From Bacillota bacterium (GTDB taxonomy: Bacteria; Bacillota; Clostridia; Oscillospirales; Ruminococcaceae): a DNA stretch of 64,000 nt. The translations under genes were made by a program, and so were the position numbers. Under the pieces are notes generated by a model. The model searched no databases and was not told where the DNA came from. It saw only the letters and a list, made by a program, of their open reading frames with translations. This document shows positions 32,400 through 40,724 of the stretch, piece after piece. The first letter of the stretch is position 1; each line of letters begins with the position of its first letter. The stretch covers positions 248,001 through 312,000 of the forward strand of contig JAEYNX010000020.1 of NCBI GenBank assembly GCA_023412215.1, written 5' to 3'.

Positions 32400-33305
32400 T
32401 TGGGCAACGATTATCAGGAAAGAATCAACCGCGCGATGGACTATATCGAGCAAAACCTTACCGAGCGGGTGGATTACGACCGGCTCGCTCAGCTTGCCTG
32501 CTGCTCGCAGTACCAGTTTCAGAAGATGTTCTCTTACATCGCAGGCGTCACGATGTCGGAGTACGTCCGGCGAAGGCGTATGACGCTGGCGGCGTTTGAG
32601 CTGCGGCACAGCGACGTCAAGGTGATCGACCTCGCGTATAAGTACGGCTACGAGTCGCCCGAGGCGTTTACCCGCGCGTTTGTCGCGGTGCACGGCGTTT
32701 CGCCCTCCGCGGCGCGCGTCGAGGGCGTGGAGCTGAGGGCATACCCGCAGATCTCCTTTCAAATAACGATTCAAGGAGTAGCGAAGATGGAGTACAGAAT
32801 TGTGGAGCGGGGCCCGTTTACGGTTTACGGCATCGAGCGGATGTTCGATATGACCAACGACCAGAACCTTATTGAGATACCGAGGTTTTGGAAGGAGCAA
32901 TACGAGAGCGGAGCGGTAGACCGCTTGGGCGATAGCTCCGGTATTCCCTGCGGGGTGGGAGATGCCGGCCGCTGCCCTGTAGGGGGCATCTGCAGTTATG
33001 GGAATGTCGACGGGCCGCGCTTCCCCTACATGCTGTTTGTAGAGAAAACACCCGAGAGCAACAGCGCGGGCTACACCGAGGTAAAGGTACCCGCCGCCAC
33101 CTGGGCGGTGTTTAGGTCGGAGCCCTACACCGACGGCGACGGCAGCGTCACCGCGGCCTGCCAGAACCTTTACAGGCGCATCTACGGCGAGTGGTTCCCC
33201 ACCGCAAGCTATACTCTGGTGCCCTGCTATGAGCTGGAGATTTATTACTGGGCCAAAACCGGTAAAACGACCATGGAGGTATGGCTCCGCGTGCAGCCGA
33301 AATAG
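32400..33305 (+). CDS. AraC-type regulator with GyrI-like effector domain
   Basis: 301 residues. Two helix-turn-helix units fill the first 105 residues (ERVDYDRLAQLACCSQYQFQ and VKVIDLAYKYGYESPEAFTR, the AraC signature). A GyrI-like/SOUL small-molecule binding domain follows (YRIVERGPFTVYGIERM, AGYTEVKVPAATWAVFRS, CYELEIYYW). Such proteins sense drugs or cationic compounds and activate efflux or detoxification genes. The start is doubtful: the TTG at 32400 gives the family N-terminus but has no clear ribosome site; an ATG 12 codons later is the alternative. The divergent nitroreductase gene is a likely target. Confidence 0.88.
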   Translation: MGNDYQERINRAMDYIEQNLTERVDYDRLAQLACCSQYQFQKMFSYIAGVTMSEYVRRRRMTLAAFELRHSDVKVIDLAYKYGYESPEAFTRAFVAVHGVSPSAARVEGVELRAYPQISFQITIQGVAKMEYRIVERGPFTVYGIERMFDMTNDQNLIEIPRFWKEQYESGAVDRLGDSSGIPCGVGDAGRCPVGGICSYGNVDGPRFPYMLFVEKTPESNSAGYTEVKVPAATWAVFRSEPYTDGDGSVTAACQNLYRRIYGEWFPTASYTLVPCYELEIYYWAKTGKTTMEVWLRVQPK

Positions 33306-33317
33306 TTAAAAACCTAA

Positions 33318-33356
33318 AGCCGCCGTTTGCGATCAACAAACGGCGGCTGCTTTTTT
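33318..33356 (+). terminator. Terminator after the AraC-type gene
   Basis: AGCCGCCGTTTG pairs with CAAACGGCGGCT around seven bases and is followed by GCTTTTTTG. Confidence 0.9.
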
Positions 33357-33380
33357 GAGTAGTACTAAATCTCTTATGAA

Positions 33381-34442
33381 TTAAAAGCCCCCTAGAAGAT
33401 ACCGCTGCAGGTTCTCGGCGTCCATGGTGCGGGAGAAGGCCATCTCCTTGGTGATAATGCCTGCCTTCACCAGTTTCGCCAGATGGTAGTCCATCGGCTG
33501 CATCCCCAGCTTGATACCGGTCTGGATACAGGAGTTGATCTGGTGCGTCTTGCCCTCGCGTATCAGGTTTGCGATGGCATCGGTGGCGAGCATGATCTCA
33601 AGCGCCGCCACGCGCCCCTTTCCGTCGGCCATGGGGATGAGCTGCTGGGTGATAACCCCTTCCAGTATGCTGGCGGTCTGCACGCGTATCTGCTGCTGTT
33701 GGTGGGGCGGAAAGACGTCGATAATGCGGTCTACCGTGTTGGCGGCGCCGTTGGTGTGCAGGGTGGAGAGCACCAGATGCCCCGTTTCGGCCGCCGTAAC
33801 CGCCGCCGAAACCGTCTCTACGTCGCGCATCTCGCCCACCAAAATCACGTCGGGGTCCTCGCGCAGCGAGGCACGCAGGGCGGAGGCAAAGGACAGGGCG
33901 TCCTCGCCGATTTCGCGCTGGTTTACCATCGAGTTCTGGTGGCGGTGCAGGTATTCGATCGGGTCTTCGATGGTGATCACGTGCGCGCGGCGGTTTTTGT
34001 TGATGAAGTCCACCATCGCCGCAAGGGTGGTGGATTTGCCGCTGCCCGTCGGGCCCGTGAGCAGCACCAGCCCGCGCTGCTTCATGGCAAGCATCTTTAA
34101 GCACTCGGGCATATGCAGCTGCTCGAGGGTGGGAATCTCCTGCACCAGCAGGCGGATGGCAGCGCCCATGCTGCCGCGCTGCTTGTAGGCGTTTACGCGA
34201 AAGCGCCCGCCGGGCATCACGAACGAAAAGTCTACGTCGCCCTTCTTCTGCAGGGTCTCCATGCGCTCGATGTTGAGCATGGCGGAAATCAAGCGGTAGG
34301 TGTCCTCAGGCAGCAGCACCGGGTATTCTAAAAGCGCCATCAGTTCGCCGTTTACACGCACAATGGGCGGTTTACCCACCGTAATGTGCAAATCCGAGGA
34401 TTTGAGCCTTCCTGCGGCGGTCAGCAGTTCTTCTATCGTCAT
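33381..34442 (-). CDS. pilT: Type IV pilus retraction ATPase PilT
   Basis: 353 residues. The PAS-like N-domain is followed by the RecA-like ATPase: Walker A GPTGSGKST near residue 130, the Asp box EDPIEYLH, Walker B ILVGEMRDVET, the His box STLHTNGA and the C-terminal AIANLIREGKTHQI that marks PilT. It powers pilus retraction from the cytoplasmic face of the PilC platform. Family length is 340-360. It is the last gene of the leftward pilus group, 58 bases after pilB. The presence of PilT argues for true type IV pili rather than a competence pseudopilus only. Confidence 0.95.
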   Translation of the reverse strand: MTIEELLTAAGRLKSSDLHITVGKPPIVRVNGELMALLEYPVLLPEDTYRLISAMLNIERMETLQKKGDVDFSFVMPGGRFRVNAYKQRGSMGAAIRLLVQEIPTLEQLHMPECLKMLAMKQRGLVLLTGPTGSGKSTTLAAMVDFINKNRRAHVITIEDPIEYLHRHQNSMVNQREIGEDALSFASALRASLREDPDVILVGEMRDVETVSAAVTAAETGHLVLSTLHTNGAANTVDRIIDVFPPHQQQQIRVQTASILEGVITQQLIPMADGKGRVAALEIMLATDAIANLIREGKTHQINSCIQTGIKLGMQPMDYHLAKLVKAGIITKEMAFSRTMDAENLQRYLLGGF

Positions 34443-34500
34443 CCGTTCATCTCGCCTTTCCGTGGGTAGAGCTTAAGAATCTTTCCATGCAGCAGGGAAC

Positions 34501-36195
34501 TCAAACGCTGTAGGTCACCTTGATCAGCTCGTCGGTGGTGGTAATGCCCGAAAGCACCAGCTCGCTGAGGTTCTGGCCCAAAAAGGTGGTGCCTTGGGTG
34601 GCCACGTAGGCACGTATCTGGTCTTCGGTGGCGTTCTGTACAATCATGGCGCGTGCGGCTTTATTGATCACCACCACCTCGTGGATGGCGGTTCTGCCTT
34701 TATAGCCGGTGCCGTTGCAGTAGGGGCAGCCCCTGCCGCGGTAAAGGGTGGCGGGCCCGTTTATGCCGAGCATGGTACCTTCCTCCGGCGAAGCCTCGTA
34801 TGCCTCCTTGCAGTTGGGGCAGATTTTCTTTACCAGGCGCTGCGCCAGAATACCCACCACCGAGGAGGAAACAAGGTAGGGGGGCACGCCCATATCCACC
34901 AGCCTCGTAATAGCCGACACCGCGTCGTTGGTGTGCAGGGTAGAGAGCACCAGATGCCCCGTAATCGCCGCGCGGATGGCGATCTGCGCCGTTTCGCTGT
35001 CGCGTATCTCACCGATCATGATGATGTCGGGGTCCTGCCTCAAGATCGAGCGCAGGCCGCTCGCGAAGGTAAGCCCCGCCTTAGGGTTTACCTGCACCTG
35101 ATTGACCCCCTCCATACGGTACTCCACCGGGTCTTCTACCGTGATGATGTTTACCTCGCTGGTGTTTAACTGCCGCAGCACGGCGTAGAGGGTGGTGGAT
35201 TTACCGCTGCCCGTCGGGCCGGTTACCAGGATAATGCCGTGCGGGCTTTTGATGATATGGTCAAACTGGGCAAGGTTTTTTTCCGAGAACCCGAGCTGCC
35301 GGATGCTCATCGCAGAGGTATTTTGGGTGCCCAGCACGCGGACGACCGCCTTCTCGCCCGTCACGGTGGGCAGGATGGAGAGGCGGATGTCGGCGGTAAT
35401 GCCGTCCACCGTCATCTCAAAACGGCCGTCCTGCGGGATGCGGCGCTCGGCGATATTTAGGCTGCCCATAATCTTCAGCCTTGTAATCAGCGTATTGTGG
35501 GCGGCGACATTTAGGCGCATCTGGTCGGTGAGCACGCCGTCGATGCGCATGCGAATCTTGGTGTGGGTGCGGGTGGCCTCGATGTGTATGTCACTGGCGC
35601 CCAGCTGTATGGCGTTGGAGACGATCGAGTTGATTAAGCGCACAATCGGCGCGCTGTCGATGCGCTCGTCCATCTCGCTGCTCATCGCCTCGATCTCGGT
35701 GGGGGTAAAGAACTCCTCGTTTACGTCCGAGGCCGCCTGATGCGCCTGCTGGCGGGTGTAGAACTTCTCGATCATCTGCCGTATCTGCGTCGGGGTGGAA
35801 AGCACCGCCTTCACCTCGCAGCGCGACTCAAAGCGCACGTCCTCTATGGCGTAGAAGTTCATCGGGTCGCTCATGGCAATCGTCAGGGTGTTGCCGATGC
35901 GCGTGATGGGGATGAGCGAGTATTTCTTCGCGGTGCCCTCCTGTATGGCGTGCACCGCCTCAGGGCTGATGGTGGTGTTGTCGAGGTCTATAAAATCCAC
36001 ATGCAGGCGCTGCTCCAGACAGTGCATGAGGTTGCGTTCGGTCACATAGCCGCTTTCGATCAATACGTCGCCCAGCCGCTTGCCGGGGGTCTTTTTCTGC
36101 TCGGCGAGCGCGCTTGCAAGCTGCTCGTTGGTAATAAAGCCCGCCTCCAGCAGCACCTGACCGATTGGAACATTCTTTTGTTGCATCCGCTGCAT
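34501..36195 (-). CDS. pilB: Type IV pilus assembly ATPase PilB
   Basis: 564 residues. The N-terminal region (10-150) reads as MshEN/T2SSE-N modules: IGQVLLEAGFITNEQLASAL, RLGDVLIESGYV and KKYSLIPITRIGNTLTIAMSD. MshEN domains of this form bind cyclic di-GMP in some ATPases, so second-messenger control is possible. The ATPase domain has Walker A GPTGSGKST, VEDPVEY, Walker B IIMIGEIRDSETA, a His box STLHTNDA and a tetra-Cys zinc site (CPNC, CPYC). It drives pilin polymerisation. The pilB start is followed upstream by a hairpin-rich gap and the divergent pilD. Confidence 0.95.
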   Translation of the reverse strand: MQRMQQKNVPIGQVLLEAGFITNEQLASALAEQKKTPGKRLGDVLIESGYVTERNLMHCLEQRLHVDFIDLDNTTISPEAVHAIQEGTAKKYSLIPITRIGNTLTIAMSDPMNFYAIEDVRFESRCEVKAVLSTPTQIRQMIEKFYTRQQAHQAASDVNEEFFTPTEIEAMSSEMDERIDSAPIVRLINSIVSNAIQLGASDIHIEATRTHTKIRMRIDGVLTDQMRLNVAAHNTLITRLKIMGSLNIAERRIPQDGRFEMTVDGITADIRLSILPTVTGEKAVVRVLGTQNTSAMSIRQLGFSEKNLAQFDHIIKSPHGIILVTGPTGSGKSTTLYAVLRQLNTSEVNIITVEDPVEYRMEGVNQVQVNPKAGLTFASGLRSILRQDPDIIMIGEIRDSETAQIAIRAAITGHLVLSTLHTNDAVSAITRLVDMGVPPYLVSSSVVGILAQRLVKKICPNCKEAYEASPEEGTMLGINGPATLYRGRGCPYCNGTGYKGRTAIHEVVVINKAARAMIVQNATEDQIRAYVATQGTTFLGQNLSELVLSGITTTDELIKVTYSV

Positions 36196-36222
36196 TGCTT
36201 TCTCCGCCCTTTTGTGATTAAT

Positions 36223-36403
36223 ATACTATATTCCATTTGAACAGGGGATAAAATCCTCTGTTCAAACACGCCGTGATAAAACGGCGTGGGCGGCTTTTAG
36301 CCGCCGACGCTTTGCGTTGTTGCTCCCCGCCTTCAGCGGGGTTTAAAAAAGAATTCGTGTTCTTGCCATTTTACTGCTTCTATTATAGAATAGTATTACC
36401 GAA
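36223..36403. repeat. Hairpin-rich intergenic element between pilB and pilD
   Basis: It contains TTTGAACAGGGGAT/ATCCTCTGTTCAAA (36237-36265), ACGCCGT/ACGGCGT, GGCGGCTTTTAGCCGCC and CCCCGC/GCGGGG followed by TTTAAAAAA. It ends in GAATAGTATTA. The block GCTTTGCGTTGTTGCTCCCC recurs in related form at 48715-48737, and TTCCATTTG plus GGGGAT...ATCC also recur there. So this is probably one of a family of MITE-like intergenic elements. Confidence 0.5.
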
Positions 36404-36433
36404 GAATCAACCTAAACCATGGGGATGAGAGAC

Positions 36434-37204
36434 ATGCTCCCAGCCGATTTACAGCCATTTTACCTCGTGATAACAGGCCTTATGGGCCTGTTGTTCGGCA
36501 GCTTTTTAAACGTGTGCATCTTCCGCATTCCCAAAAAGGAATCCATCGTCACCGGCGCCTCTCACTGCATGACCTGCGGGAAGCGGATACCATGGTACGA
36601 TCTGATTCCTGTTTTCAGTTATCTTATCCTGCGGGGGCGGTGCCGCGGCTGCGGGGCGAAGATCACCATCCGGTACCCCGCGGTGGAGGCGCTTACCGCC
36701 GCATTGTGGCTGGGTGTTTACCTGCGGTACGGTTTTACACCCCAAACGCTGCTGTATTTAAGCCTTGTCAGCGCGCTGATCGTCGCCGCTTTTATCGATA
36801 TTGATACCACCGAGGTGCCGCTGTCGCTGACGGTGTTTATCCTCGTGCTGGGCATTGCCGCCTTATTCTTACGGGATATGCCGTTTTACGAAAGGCTGAT
36901 CGGCCTTTTTGCGGCGAGCGTGCCGCTGCTTATCGCCGCCGTGCTGTCCAAGGGCGGCATGGGGGGCGGCGATATCAAGCTGATGGCGGTGTGCGGGCTG
37001 GTGATAGGGTGGAAGCTGATACTGCTCTCGCTGCTCCTTGCGGTTCTCAGCGGCGCCGTGTACGGCGGGGTGCTGCTGATCCTGCGCAAAAAGGGAAGAA
37101 AGGCGGAGATACCGCTGGTGCCGTTTTTAGCAGGCAGCATCGTGGTAAGCCTTTTGTTTGGCGGCGAGCTGATCGCGGGCTATCTGTCCCTGATAGGCTT
37201 CTAA
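36434..37204 (+). CDS. pilD: Prepilin leader peptidase/N-methyltransferase
   Basis: About 256 residues. The N-terminal cytoplasmic loop has the zinc-binding Cys pairs CMTCGKRIPWYD and CRGCGAKITIRYP, after LLFGSFLNVCIFRIPKKES, all hallmarks of bifunctional PilD. The two aspartate protease sites are FIDIDTTEVP and GMGGGDIKLM. About seven further membrane helices are present. It cleaves the GFTLLEL-type prepilin leaders encoded downstream and methylates the new N-terminus. The start is uncertain among three ATGs (36419, 36425, 36434); only the last has a purine-rich GGGGATGAGAG upstream. It is divergent from pilB and convergent with the sigma factor gene. Confidence 0.93.
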   Translation: MLPADLQPFYLVITGLMGLLFGSFLNVCIFRIPKKESIVTGASHCMTCGKRIPWYDLIPVFSYLILRGRCRGCGAKITIRYPAVEALTAALWLGVYLRYGFTPQTLLYLSLVSALIVAAFIDIDTTEVPLSLTVFILVLGIAALFLRDMPFYERLIGLFAASVPLLIAAVLSKGGMGGGDIKLMAVCGLVIGWKLILLSLLLAVLSGAVYGGVLLILRKKGRKAEIPLVPFLAGSIVVSLLFGGELIAGYLSLIGF

Positions 37205-37222
37205 TAAATGTTATATAAAGAT

Positions 37223-37276
37223 TCGCACACCCTCCGCGCAAAGGCAATGGCTGCGTGGGGGTGTGCGGCTTTTTTA
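37223..37276 (+). terminator. Terminator after pilD
   Basis: CGCACACCC...GCGCA pairs with TGCGT...GGGTGTGCG and runs into GGCTTTTTTAGG. A second perfect stem, GGGCTTTAT/ATAAAGCCC followed by TTTTTC, lies at 37287-37314 and may be a back-up. Confidence 0.85.
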
Positions 37277-37328
37277 GGCTAATATCGGGCTTTATCAATG
37301 ATAAAGCCCTTTTTCATGCTGTATCTGT

Positions 37329-38102
37329 CTATCGGCGCTTGGCGGAGGCAGGCCTGTTTTTTGCGCGCCGCCGTGAAAAAACGCGGTAGGATGCGGATAC
37401 CGGAGCATCGGTGCCACCCTCGGCCAACAGCCCCGCCATCTCGTGCAGGCTGCTGAGCTTGATGCGGCTTACCCGTTTTTGGTTGATACCGAGCTGCGCG
37501 GCCACCTGTTCCTGGGTCATCTCTTTATAAAAGAGCGCGTGTATCACCCGCTGCTGTAAAACGCTTAACTTGCTGACCGCCTGTGCCACGACGATGCGGT
37601 CCTCAATGGGCAGGTGAAACGAGGCGTACTGCAGGGTGCGGATGTTGTTAACGTCGATATCCTCGATGCTCACCAGCCCCGCGCGCATCACCTCCAGCAC
37701 GCTGCTCTCGGTGACGCCCAGCCTTTGGGCGATGCTCTTGGCGGTGGGCAGCTCCCCGTCTTCCTTCAGCTGGTACTCGATCAGCCTATCTACCTTCGCC
37801 TGCAGCTCGATGATGCAGCCCGGGCGCGCATGGGCTGCCTCCTTGCGCACATAGTGGCGTATGGCGCTGATGATGCACTCCGAGGCCCAGGTGGAAAAGG
37901 CCGTGCCAAGGCTGGGCTTGTAGCCCGAGAGTGCCTTTAAGAGCCCCTCCATGCCCGTTTGGTACAGGTCATCAAAGCAGCAGTTACCGCCATACAGGCG
38001 GGAAAAGTGTACCACCAGAGGCTCCGCGGCACGGATGACGTTTGAGCAGTTCTCTTCGGTTTTGTGCGTGAAATACTCTTGCGCTGCAGTGTTGATGTCC
38101 AT
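37329..38102 (-). CDS. Sigma-70 family (group 3-like) sigma factor within the pilus locus
   Basis: 257 residues. Region 2 reads CFDDLYQTGMEGLLKALSGY and TAFSTWASECIISAIRHYVR; region 3 has KSIAQRLGVTESSVLEVMR; region 4 has LSVLQQRVIHALFYKEMTQE and QVAAQLGINQKRVSRIKLS. The three regions and size are those of SigF/SigG/SigB-like or flagellar-type factors rather than ECF factors. A basic tail (RRRAKNRPASAKRR) ends the protein. It lies between the prepilin genes and pilD, reads in the pilus direction, and could direct transcription of the pilus genes; that is inference from position. The start at 38102 has GGAG six bases upstream. Confidence 0.82.
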   Translation of the reverse strand: MDINTAAQEYFTHKTEENCSNVIRAAEPLVVHFSRLYGGNCCFDDLYQTGMEGLLKALSGYKPSLGTAFSTWASECIISAIRHYVRKEAAHARPGCIIELQAKVDRLIEYQLKEDGELPTAKSIAQRLGVTESSVLEVMRAGLVSIEDIDVNNIRTLQYASFHLPIEDRIVVAQAVSKLSVLQQRVIHALFYKEMTQEQVAAQLGINQKRVSRIKLSSLHEMAGLLAEGGTDAPVSASYRVFSRRRAKNRPASAKRR

Positions 38103-38202
38103 GATAAGCTCCATTCCGCCGATAGGCATCTATATAGAATGATTCACTTACCTTAAGTATGGCAGGAGTAAAAAGCTGCTGTTTGTGTGAAAGCCGCTTA
38201 AG

Positions 38203-38772
38203 CTATGCCGGCAGGGTTTCGTCCCCGTCGGGTTTGGTAAACTGTATCTCCTGAATCGTTCCCGGAGAGGTTTTTATATTGTCCTCCAGCAGGTTTGCGA
38301 GATAGATGCTCTTGGATAGCGAATATAACTGCTCGGTGGGGTGCTGTGCGTCAAAAACCTCTATTTTTACCCCCAGCACCTGTTCTCGCGACTTAGTAAA
38401 GGTAACCCGAAAACGCAATGCGGCACTGATCTCCGCTCCAAAGGCAGCTGAGCGGGAGGCATCCCCGCTTTTATAGGTGGTAATCCCCTTGTTTTCATCC
38501 GCCGTAATCAAGAAATGGCCTGCCGCAACGGTATTTAGGGTGGAGACGCGCGGCTGCAGCGTCAGTTCGTTGGTGGAGTACACGCTGCCCTCGATATAAT
38601 CCATCATTAGGTTCGCGGCATTCTTGGCGCTTACCGCCTTTTGGCTTATTGCAAAAAAGCTCATGGTCGGGAAGATAAACATCGAAATCGCCACCATCAG
38701 AATGCCGATAATGGCCATGGTAATAATCAGCTCAAGAAGCGTAAAGCCTTTTTTACTCTTTATGTATTTCAT
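38203..38772 (-). CDS. Prepilin-type protein with N-terminal methylation motif
   Basis: 189 residues. A short basic leader, KYIKSKKG, precedes the class III cleavage site FTLLELIITMAIIGIL, so PilD would cut after the Gly and methylate the Phe. The long hydrophobic helix is followed by a polar globular domain of about 140 residues (GDASRSAAFGAEISAALRF, VTFTKSREQVLGVKIEVFD). The size and the QKAVSAKNAANLMMDYIEG segment recall minor pseudopilins (PilW/GspJ-like). The start is the second ATG, since AGGGGG is two bases before the first and eleven before the second. It lies 24 bases after the smaller prepilin gene. Confidence 0.85.
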   Translation of the reverse strand: MKYIKSKKGFTLLELIITMAIIGILMVAISMFIFPTMSFFAISQKAVSAKNAANLMMDYIEGSVYSTNELTLQPRVSTLNTVAAGHFLITADENKGITTYKSGDASRSAAFGAEISAALRFRVTFTKSREQVLGVKIEVFDAQHPTEQLYSLSKSIYLANLLEDNIKTSPGTIQEIQFTKPDGDETLPA

Positions 38773-38796
38773 TAAAGGCATTGCCCCCTGTCCGCC

Positions 38797-39150
38797 CTAT
38801 TCAATAGGTACATAGGCCTTTAGCTTCGCGCCCGTTGCAGGGTCTTCGGCTTCGGCAAATTGCCCCGGGCCGGTGATGGTTTTTCCGTTTATGGTAATCG
38901 AGATTTCATCACTGCCGGTGGCAGACGAATAGGTTACACCGCTTACACTGCTGGTACTGTCCATGGCATCTTCAAGCTTGGTGGTGAGGTCGGCATTGCC
39001 CCGGTTTAGCTGCGTAGCATTGCCGTTCAGCTGAAAGACCGGTATAAACACCGCCGCAAACCCTACCGCAAGCAACCCCAATATGCCAAGGCTGATGAGC
39101 AGCTCCAGCAGGGTTACCCCTTTGTCGTTATGTAAGATATTTTGCTTCAT
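38797..39150 (-). CDS. Small prepilin-type protein
   Basis: 117 residues. The leader KQNILHNDKG precedes VTLLELLISLGILGLLAVGF, a class III prepilin site with Val in place of the usual Phe at +1. The mature part is short (about 107 residues), with NRGNADLTTKLEDAMDSTSS and a strand-rich end. It is probably a minor pilin (GspI/PilV-like). The start chosen has GGGGGC ten bases upstream; a GTG/ATG start six codons earlier is possible. It lies between the PilX-like gene and the larger prepilin gene, all read leftward. Confidence 0.83.
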   Translation of the reverse strand: MKQNILHNDKGVTLLELLISLGILGLLAVGFAAVFIPVFQLNGNATQLNRGNADLTTKLEDAMDSTSSVSGVTYSSATGSDEISITINGKTITGPGQFAEAEDPATGAKLKAYVPIE

Positions 39151-39192
39151 ATTAGGCACAGCCCCCATCTATTCTCTAAATCAACACCTAGG

Positions 39193-40686
39193 CTAGCTGT
39201 TCTTGTTGGTGTATACGCCCAGTAAATCTACTCCACCCGAGCTGCCTCCGCCGCCCTCGCCCCCGTCTGGGACGCCGATCTCACCCATACCCGAAATCTG
39301 GGGGTAATCGGGTATCTGATAATAAAGAGGTACATTATTGGCGATATTTGATGATGAGACAAGCATGCTGCCCGCAAATTTAGTGGAGTTACTTAGATAT
39401 GCATTACCGAATGGCATAACGATATGGGCTGCGAGTTGCGCAGAATTTGAAACCATAATAGTGTTATTATACGGCGAAATAATATAAACCTTTGGCTTTG
39501 TTGTATTCGTTATATCCGGTTTGGTTTTTTCAACACCAAACCGCTGATTATTATAAAGATGGAAATCAGCTCCGTCGGCCAGATGCAAGACAATACTGTT
39601 ACTACCCTTTACATATACCGTAAGATTGCTATTACACCCACTAAAAACGGAGGTATTAGGTATTAATAGGCTAATTGGTCCAGCTGTAGTATCAATTGTA
39701 AAATTTTCACAAAAATAATTAACACTTTGAAGGGTTCCGGACTGATTTATCGTATCGCCCGTTGAGGTAACAGTCAGGTTATTTTTTTTCAAATTATTGT
39801 TGATATATGTCTTGTAATCACTAATTGTAAAAAGATTTTGAAGTTTTTCCACTTCGCTGCTGAAGTTTAAGCCCGGCATACCGGGCGATTGGGGAGTAAA
39901 TTCGTAGTACTTGTTTACTTTGCCATACACTTTTGAGGAATTATTAAAGGTGGCATTACCTTTGCAGTAAATATCACCATATACTTTTACGTTATTAGAA
40001 AAAGTTAAACTTCCCAGACTGTAGACATTACCCTCTACAATAACATCGTTTGAAAAATTAATGTTTCCAGTACAATATATATTTCCACCGTTACCATTCA
40101 CTTTTTTAGTCGTGGCATAGTTACTAATAGAAATATTTCCTTTAATATACATGTCACCATAAACAGTTACCGTATTCGGAAGTGAAATGATGTCATTGAT
40201 TAAAATATTCCCATAAAGTACAGCGCCATTGCTGATCCCGGAGGTTCCACCGGTAAAATCCGTTGCTGTTATTAGATCCTGTCCAAACGGGAACCCATCT
40301 GAGCCGGCCTTTCGGTTCACAATCGCCCGCACGGTTCGGGATTTGCCCTCGAACTCGCCCTCAGACGAGATTTCATAGCGGGTGGCGTCCAGCTTTTTTA
40401 TCACGACGCTGTAGTCGCCCATATCCGCCGTATGCGATTCGTCGGAGGTGCCGATATAATCATCGATATCCTCATCGGGGTTGTCCTTAAAATAGTCTAC
40501 CGCGGCCAGCACCGCCGAGCGCGCGGTGAAGTAGGCCTGCTGGTTCTGCCAGTCGGTCACCGAGTTTGTATGGGAGCTTTCCGTAAGCGTAAGCGCGGCG
40601 GTGGCGAAGACGATCAGCAGCGCAAACACCAGTATCACCAGTATCAGTGTGCTGCCGCGCCGGTTGTTGATGATGCGTGCAGGCAT
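39193..40686 (-). CDS. PilX-like pilus-associated protein with repetitive AT-rich middle
   Basis: 497 residues. The N-terminus NNRRGSTLILVILVFALLIV is a PilX/T2SSK-type start without a canonical cleavage site. Residues 40-130 resemble PilX (QAYFTARSAVLAAVDYFKD). Residues 140-280 are built of short repeats such as VYGDMYIKGNISI, VEGNVYSLGSLTF and VYGDIYCKGNATF, a right-handed beta-solenoid pattern like polymer-forming cytoskeletal proteins. The C-terminus is Gly-rich (GGEGGGGSSGG). The middle part is clearly more AT-rich and Asn-rich than both ends, as if exchanged. It would be exposed on or near the pilus. Close to DUF7305-type proteins by appearance. Confidence 0.78.
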   Translation of the reverse strand: MPARIINNRRGSTLILVILVFALLIVFATAALTLTESSHTNSVTDWQNQQAYFTARSAVLAAVDYFKDNPDEDIDDYIGTSDESHTADMGDYSVVIKKLDATRYEISSEGEFEGKSRTVRAIVNRKAGSDGFPFGQDLITATDFTGGTSGISNGAVLYGNILINDIISLPNTVTVYGDMYIKGNISISNYATTKKVNGNGGNIYCTGNINFSNDVIVEGNVYSLGSLTFSNNVKVYGDIYCKGNATFNNSSKVYGKVNKYYEFTPQSPGMPGLNFSSEVEKLQNLFTISDYKTYINNNLKKNNLTVTSTGDTINQSGTLQSVNYFCENFTIDTTAGPISLLIPNTSVFSGCNSNLTVYVKGSNSIVLHLADGADFHLYNNQRFGVEKTKPDITNTTKPKVYIISPYNNTIMVSNSAQLAAHIVMPFGNAYLSNSTKFAGSMLVSSSNIANNVPLYYQIPDYPQISGMGEIGVPDGGEGGGGSSGGVDLLGVYTNKNS

Positions 40687-40724
40687 ACGCTCCCTCCTCT
40701 GTCGTCGGTTCGCTTTTGAATTAT

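Noticed and set aside
32971..33030. GTAGGGG-like head and a CCCCTACA within the AraC-type gene
   Set aside because: The sequence between does not form REP arms and the encoded segment fits the GyrI-like domain, so this is coding sequence resembling REP ends by chance.
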